Origin: Ulva prolifera
Taxonomy: Eukaryota > Chlorophyta > Ulvophyceae > Ulvales > Ulvaceae
NCBI GenBank assembly: GCA_023078555.1
Contig: CM041203.1
Location: 1,197,481 to 1,261,480, forward strand
Length of the DNA stretch: 64,000 bases
Direction: 5' to 3'
Part shown: piece after piece, positions 58,449-64,000 of the stretch
Position numbering within the stretch: position 1 is the stretch's first letter
Layout of the letters: each line of letters opens with the position of its first letter
The notes under the pieces: model-generated
The model's database searches: none
Told to the model about the DNA's origin: nothing
What the model saw: only the letters and a program-made list of their open reading frames with translations
Made by a program: the position numbers and the translations under genes

Positions 58449-59926
58449 CTAAAACTCTAGCCACTCTGTCATATACAGGCAGGTGCTCGGGGATACATCA
58501 TTCCCTTCCGCACACTCACCGATGACAGGGCACTGCCCACAAGGGATTGACGACAGAGGCGATGTTGTCGGCAGCCGCATGATCAAGTTCACAAACACAG
58601 ACTTCCCCTCTTCGTCGTCCTGCTCATCAATCTGCACTCAAGTAGGAATGGTGACCTCGATTGATCGTCTCACCATGTCTTAGACACCAAGGTCGATGAA
58701 TCACCTGTGGCCAATGAGCAAGGATGGTGCACAGGGCTTGTTGAGCGAGGTTCCTCTGCAACCGGTTTCCACCAGCACACGCTGTTGCAGGCTGCAGGTG
58801 AACGTTCACGATCCTGTGGCCAAGATGGCAGCTACGGAAGAAGAGGTGCGCACCATGCCATCATAGATCAGAGTCTGAAGAATCTGCTTCATGTGGCCTT
58901 CTGTCAGCGCTTGGTTGGACAGCTGCTTCTTCACTAGCTTGGTGATCTCTTCGAGCCCCAGCTCGCCATGAGATTCCAGCATTCCAATGCACAGCCGCCT
59001 CATTGTATCCACAAGGTCCTCATCTAAGTTCCCGTCCGTATACCTAAACTTTCGGATCCCTCATCAACTGGACAGATATGAAGCGAGAGCGACGGCATAT
59101 CAGCGGGACCCCTCATCAAGCTTGGACGGAAGCATACCATTGGCCGCCTGTAAGCTCTTCACTTGGTGTTAAATGCGCCAGCATATAGATCTTCTTGCTC
59201 GCATGGGAATGCTGCTTGACTGTCTTGACAAGGAGCCGCGTCTCGAGGACCTTCAGAATTTTGGTGACTCGAGGTTGAGGGATGTTTGTGTCCTGCCGGA
59301 TGTCCCTGACCCAGGCTCCCACTGTCCCCGATGCCTCAATAATCTGGTACACGTGCATCTCGTCTAAGTTCAATCCCTTCAACCTGTGTCATGACGCTGT
59401 GCTGCAGTGAATTAAACGCATCGCTCTTCGCTTTGAGATCCACACTCAACACACGCCACCTGCATCAATCTTACAACAGCGGCCCCTGAGGCTGACCTGG
59501 ATCGCACTTTTTCTGCGTCTCCTTATACTCTTCTGTGGCAATCTGAACAGTGAAGTCGTCGGTCCCCTCCTCCTTCTCGTGCATCTTGATCTTGGTTGCA
59601 ACCAAAGCAGCTTGCAACACGTGCAGAAACTGAACGGAAATGCCCAGATTACAGTACAAAGATCAGCAGTAAATTCTTGCAGCAGAATTTAACATGAGGC
59701 AGGCAGCGGCATCACAGCATTTAGGAGCCTTTCAGGTGCGTACATCGCCTGGATCACAATCGATGGCGTCTTTGATCGCTGATGTTGACATAGGACCGTT
59801 AGATGCACGCAAAAGGTCCAATATCCTGCTGGTCAACGAATCCTTTTCTGCCTTTGAGAGTTTGCAAGGAGGAGGCTCCGCTGCTTTGGCTTTGGAAGTG
59901 GAAGCCTCCATCTTCACAGGCGCCAT
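58449..59926 (-). CDS. POLR3F: RNA polymerase III subunit RPC34/RPC6
   Basis: Subunit of the Pol III-specific RPC62-RPC34-RPC31 trimer, which contacts TFIIIB and helps open promoters. Exons found: 59926-59744, 59629-59508, 59383-59138, 59043 to about 58840, and a last exon of about 58640-58449; introns of 114, 124 and 94 bases have GT-AG ends. Joining gives LKGLNLDEMHVYQIIEASG, the winged-helix match to animal KLVYQIIED, then GGQWYTDG and QILQTLIYDG. The C-terminal Cys pattern PCGQCPVIGECAEG...C matches the four ligands of the family's iron-sulphur cluster, and the protein ends YMTEWLEF, identical to the human end. The start ATG (MAPVKMEAS) is the first that leads into the homologous region. 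The join between 58840 and 58640 is unresolved. Confidence 0.92.
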
Positions 59927-60711
59927 CGTGAAGTTTCTCAAGCCTGGTCAAACTACACACCAGGGTAGACAGTAAATGGCAATTCACGCTTGCATGTCTG
60001 CATAAGGTTACCATGTTGGCCCATTTCGTGAAAGGGACCCACCGTCACACGCAGACACAGCCCGCAGAAGCGTTTGGGTACGTGCTGCACAGAGAATTTG
60101 AAATGATCACCGGGGCTAGCAACTACTTGGCCAGCTTAGCAGCTTCAATTATTCGTTCAGTTGAGATGTCGCATCGCTTCAGCATGTGACATCTCACTGG
60201 ACGGTTCCTAGGGATGGGAAGTGCTGGAGATCGCCCGACCTGGCCTGTGAGAGACCACGCCCTGGCCCCGCTGAAATACAGGCCCAAATGATACCAAAAC
60301 TTGGCACTTCACATGGTCAACAGGAACGCAGCAGCGTCTCGTGGCGCGTGCAACAGCACTGGTGTGTGCACTAATGCGCAGTCGACAGCGACCGAGTACG
60401 ACTCGGCAGTCGCAAAGAGGTGGTTTTACAAGCAGGAAAAGCATTATAACTGTATGGCAGGCACACGTCAGCGCTTTTACAGGCAACATAAGGTCGCATT
60501 ACGTATGGGCCGTACCTGCATGGTTGGAGCGGTGCACCGAACAACGCGTTGTCAGAACACAACGCTACACCTTTGTATTCGGTCCTGCATCGAGTGTAAT
60601 TGCGACACCCCGGCCATCGATACATACCCTCCTGCGCGTGCAAAGGCCTAAAATATCATAATGATGGGTCTGGTGTACCCGAATTTCTAGCTGCTGTGCC
60701 GTCATCTCAAA

Positions 60712-60742
<31 letters not shown>

Positions 60743-61122
60743 CGCCTCAGCCACCACCCTGCTGACACGGTGAAGGCGTCCCCCTCCCCAGTACTACTGA
60801 ACGCGCTGCCAAAGGCGGTTGCACAGCAGAATCCGGCTCAACGGTCTGGTCTGGAGATGGGCCAGCGATCCGCAATGGCTCGACCACCAGCCGATGAGCC
60901 TTGGTCGTTCTGTAATTCATTTTGATTGACTGTGACTTTTGTGTATGTTCCATCCAATACGTCATGGTGAGCTTCGTGAGCCGTGAACGGAAACGCAAGA
61001 GTTTGATCCCCATAAAAAACCCAAAGCAAAGGCCCCAACACCAAAGATGGTAGCTGCTGTGCTTTATGAATCTCGCTCATGCTGCAAGAAGCATTGCCCC
61101 AGACGCCGTAAACTACAGTGAC
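59927..61122. other. 1.2 kb with no gene; 28-base poly-C run
   Basis: Includes the RPC34 promoter at its left end. A run of 28 C lies at 60712-60739. AQR-like sequence stops at 61123, so the rest of that gene copy is absent here. Confidence 0.6.
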
Positions 61123-63614
61123 CGCGGTTGTCGACCGGGAACGTCGTGTAGAACGCGAGCTGGTCGAGGAGCTGCGCGAAGACTCTTCGCCGAAGAGGGT
61201 GCCGGAGGGGTGGGCCACGAACAGTGCGGCGCGGGCGCGGACCAGCAACGCCCGCTCATCGACGACCGCGGAGAGGTAGCGGCGCATGAACAACTGCGAG
61301 AGGAGGTCCATGAGGAGCTTGATGAAGCGCTTGCAGGCACGGAGCGCCCCGCGGTCGACACCGCCGCAGCCGCGCGACGGAGCCGCCTTCACAGCCGCCT
61401 CCAGCAGGATGGCGCCCAGGTCCAGGGCGCCCTCCTCTGCCTCTGCCTCACTATCAGAGCCCTCCGTATCTGCATGTTGCGATTACCGTGATGCGGCTGT
61501 CCTGCCGGCGTCTCAGCCCCTTGATGGACTTTGAAGAAAATGCCAGCAAAGTGCTGCCACTCTGGCAATGGTGTAACATACTACACTGGGGGGGGGGGGG
61601 GGGGGGTTGCCGAAAACAGGAAGGTGTTGGCACCACAAGCGTGAGACTGCAAATGCATGCGCACCGTCATCGTCCGCGTGGCCGTCGACCGGCAGGTCCT
61701 CCATCCGCAGCGGCTCGTTAGGGTTTTCACAGAACCCCCCGGCCGCCGCCTCGGCATCCACCCCAGCAGCCTCCTCCTCCACCTCATCCTCCGCGCCGTC
61801 GCCATCGTCATCTGCCGCCATCACGGCGTCACGTTCGCTGGCGCGGCGCCGTTGGCCGCAGCCGGCGGCTCAGATCTGATCTCCTGGGACTTGATCACAA
61901 CTCAAGAAGGTGGTCGATGAGCGCGAGAGGAAGGTCGCTTCCGGGCGCTCCCGAACCTTGTACTCCACCCTATGCAATGCCGATCGTTTCGTTGTAAATG
62001 AGTGCCGCACCATTCAAGTGTAAAGCACATGGGGTAGTGCAGCTGACGCATTGCCCTCACTGCCCAGCGCTGCCACCCAACACATCTGCATCACATTCCA
62101 GCTCATGCAGGCACAGCAGCTGAGCGATCGCATGCATGGCGCCACCAACCCCACAAATATCTGCAGCGGCCGCGCCCACCCGTAAAGTCTGGCCACGCTT
62201 CCCATGCAAGACCCACGCACAGCCGATGCGGAGGCCCCAGCCAGAAACAACGCACACCTGCTCCTTCGCCTTCTTTGCCGCCTTCTGGTCCTTGCGGGAC
62301 ATCTTTTTCCAGTAAGCGGCGGCCTCGGGGTGGCGCGCCATTTCCAGCTCGCGCCATGGCTCCGACAGCGCGTACCACAGCTGGATTTTGACGAGCTGCA
62401 GCATGACGCGGCTGACGTGCGGCGCCTCGAAGCTCTGGAAGAGGTGGATCACGAAGCGCAGGTACTGCTCGGCCTCCTGCGGAGCCATCTTGCGCCGAGG
62501 CGGAGGCCGCTGGCGCCGAACTCGATCGCGCGGCGCACGAACACCTTCCACTTGCCGGTATCAGCCTCAGGGGCCTTGGCAGCGCCTTCACCTGGAGGAG
62601 CGGGGGAATGCATGTGAGGAGTGGGGGGGCATGCGTGTGAGAAGCGGGGGGGCATGCATGTGAGGAGGAGCCGGGCAGAACACATGGCTGGGGGCCCGCC
62701 AGACCGTGCGTGCCGAACAGCTTCTGGTGCAGAAATGTGTGGGAGGGACAGCTGCTAGATGTGTGGATCGTGTTTCTGTGGGCCGTGGCATGACATCAGC
62801 ATGGATTGCACAGGCATACGAGCAGGACAGCATGGCAGGAAAGCCTGTTGCATTAGAGCACGCTACAGCTTCCCGACACCCTGCCCTAGCCGTCAGACGA
62901 CATCTGAGGAAGTCAGGGCAAAGAGGAGATGGGCGACAGTAGCAGGAGGTGATGTGTAGGGGCAACTTGGTGAGGTAGAGCAGGAGGCACACCCTCCCGG
63001 AACTTCTCGTTGACCATCATGATGATGGACATGATGTGCTCCGGGGACGCCGTGGCCGCATCAAAGTGTGGCCAGAGGTACCGCTCCAGGTACTGAGACA
63101 GCTCCAGGATCTGCATGCGGCGCAGCGCCACAGACGATGAGCGCCTGGGCCGGGCCAGCTCCGCAGTGTATAGCCTCGACACAATACGCGGGTCAAAGGG
63201 CGCCGAGGTTGGGGCGCTGGGGCCCCAGGTGCGCTCAGCAAGGGCGATGACCACATCAGAGCGGAGCTCTGCAAATGTGACTGCAGCTCCTACTGGCTGC
63301 ATCAGAACGATCTGGGACTGCTTGGCAAGGACGAGCGGATCCGGAGCCGCTGATATAGGCTGGTCCGGGGGTGGGTGTGCTGGAGGGTGGGGCTTGAGTG
63401 AGGCAGGCTGGGGTGCTCGGACTGTGGCTGAGTGCTGCTGCAGGATGCGGTTTGCACAGGCACGCCAGGCATTGTGCCGTTTGTTCGTGGCCGCTGCCGC
63501 ATCGCCCTCTTCTGCTGGCGCACTCTTTTGCTTTGCGTGACTTGGCTGCCGCCTCTTTCTTGGGCTTGCCTTGCTGTGGCTGCTTTGACTGCTTGCCTCC
63601 TGGCTTGGCAGAGC
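61123..63614 (-). pseudogene. AQR: Aquarius (AQR), N-terminal broken copy 2
   Basis: Same direction as copy 1 and alike over about 2.5 kb. From the right: basic N-terminal exon with LRSDVVIALAERTWGP, LELSQYLERYLWPHF and MVNEKFREG (matching human LEFSQYLENYLW and MVNEKFREN); helical exon with YLRFVIHLFQSFEAP; acidic segment (61811-61640); and an exon from 61469 with RACKRFIKLLMDLLSQLFMR, VVDERALL and, in another frame, FAQLLDQLAFYTTFPVDNR. Nothing of the middle or helicase part follows. Breaks seen: one extra base in the N-terminal A-rich stretch near 63530, four bases missing near 62494 relative to copy 1, and a frame change near 61185. It cannot encode AQR. The start may lie in an exon upstream of 63614. 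Confidence 0.87.
61588..61606 (+). repeat. 19-base poly-G run in AQR copy 2
   Basis: Position-equivalent to the run at 6705-6726. Confidence 0.9.
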
Positions 63615-63689
63615 CTGCACTTGTCAATTGTTATGCAGACAGCCAGGGACTAGCGAGAGCACACCCAGGAACATGCCAAGCTCTCATCC

Positions 63690-63885
63690 CTAGGGCTTCG
63701 GATATAACGAAGCAGCGGTTGACGACGGTGGCGGTGCCAAGGCCGGCTGAGCGGCGCATGAAGAATTGAAAGAAGAAGTCAATGTCGAGCTTGATGAGGC
63801 GGCAGCGGGGATGTCTGTGTTTGCCACATTTGACCCACGCAGCATCTTTGTGCTGCAGTGCTGGCTGGTCACACAGGTGACCCAT
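63690..63885 (-). CDS. unassigned ORF upstream of AQR copy 2
   Basis: Counterpart of 8680-8913: ATG at 63885, with QPALQHKDAAWVK and RRSAGLGTATVVNRCF. It reads on past 63690 into a different end from copy 1. Not recognised. Confidence 0.25.
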
Positions 63886-63973
63886 GCATAGCGAGGATTT
63901 AATTGGGCGTGTGGTGTGTGTTCTGCTACTCTTGTCGCTAGCTTTCCGCTTGCAGCACATAGCGAGGAACCTG

Positions 63974-64000
63974 CGCATTTTACCACACCACTGTGGTGAC
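63974..64000 (+). repeat. terminus-like repeat, copy 5, cut by window end
   Basis: ATTTTACCACACCACTGTGG and the start of TGAC, equivalent to the 9016 copy and at the same distance from AQR. Confidence 0.6.

Overview
The window is nuclear DNA of a eukaryote. Four host genes are broken by short GT-AG introns (about 70 to 260 bases), and the rest is mostly LTR retrotransposons and their debris. The histone H2A and the other genes would fit a green or other alga, but nothing seen here fixes the lineage, so that guess is weak.

Layout. 1-4380: 3' part of a Ty1/copia element (A). 4885-8644, minus: a decayed, internally deleted copy of the spliceosomal intron-binding helicase Aquarius (AQR). 9016-12401: a terminus-like repeat pair and a small membrane-plus-coiled-coil gene. 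12402-34783: a nest of elements, made of truncated copia B (minus), whole-looking copia C (plus) at the junction of B with a Ty3/gypsy chromovirus-like element (minus), and very young copia D (plus) inside the gypsy gag. 34784-37291: repeats, a 39-base G run with hairpins, and two small unassigned ORFs. 37292-47588: composite copia E/F, with two foreign insertions in E that carry TG...CA ends and 5-bp target duplications. 47589-49560: a degraded paralogue of the coiled-coil gene and dispersed repeats.

The right side is gene-bearing: lipoyl(octanoyl)transferase lipB (minus) and WDR74/NSA1 (plus) diverge from a 288-bp gap; histone H2A (plus, one intron) follows; then about 3.3 kb of repeats; then RNA polymerase III subunit RPC34/RPC6 (minus, several introns). 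From 61123 to the window end lies a second AQR copy, in the same direction as the first and about 55 kb away, holding only the N-terminal part.

The host genes do not form a pathway; they are unrelated housekeeping functions (splicing, lipoylation, ribosome assembly, chromatin, Pol III transcription). The main themes are serial insertion and recombination of one copia family (three LTR subtypes, exchanged between elements) and a segmental duplication of a gene that seems to have been damaged before it was duplicated.
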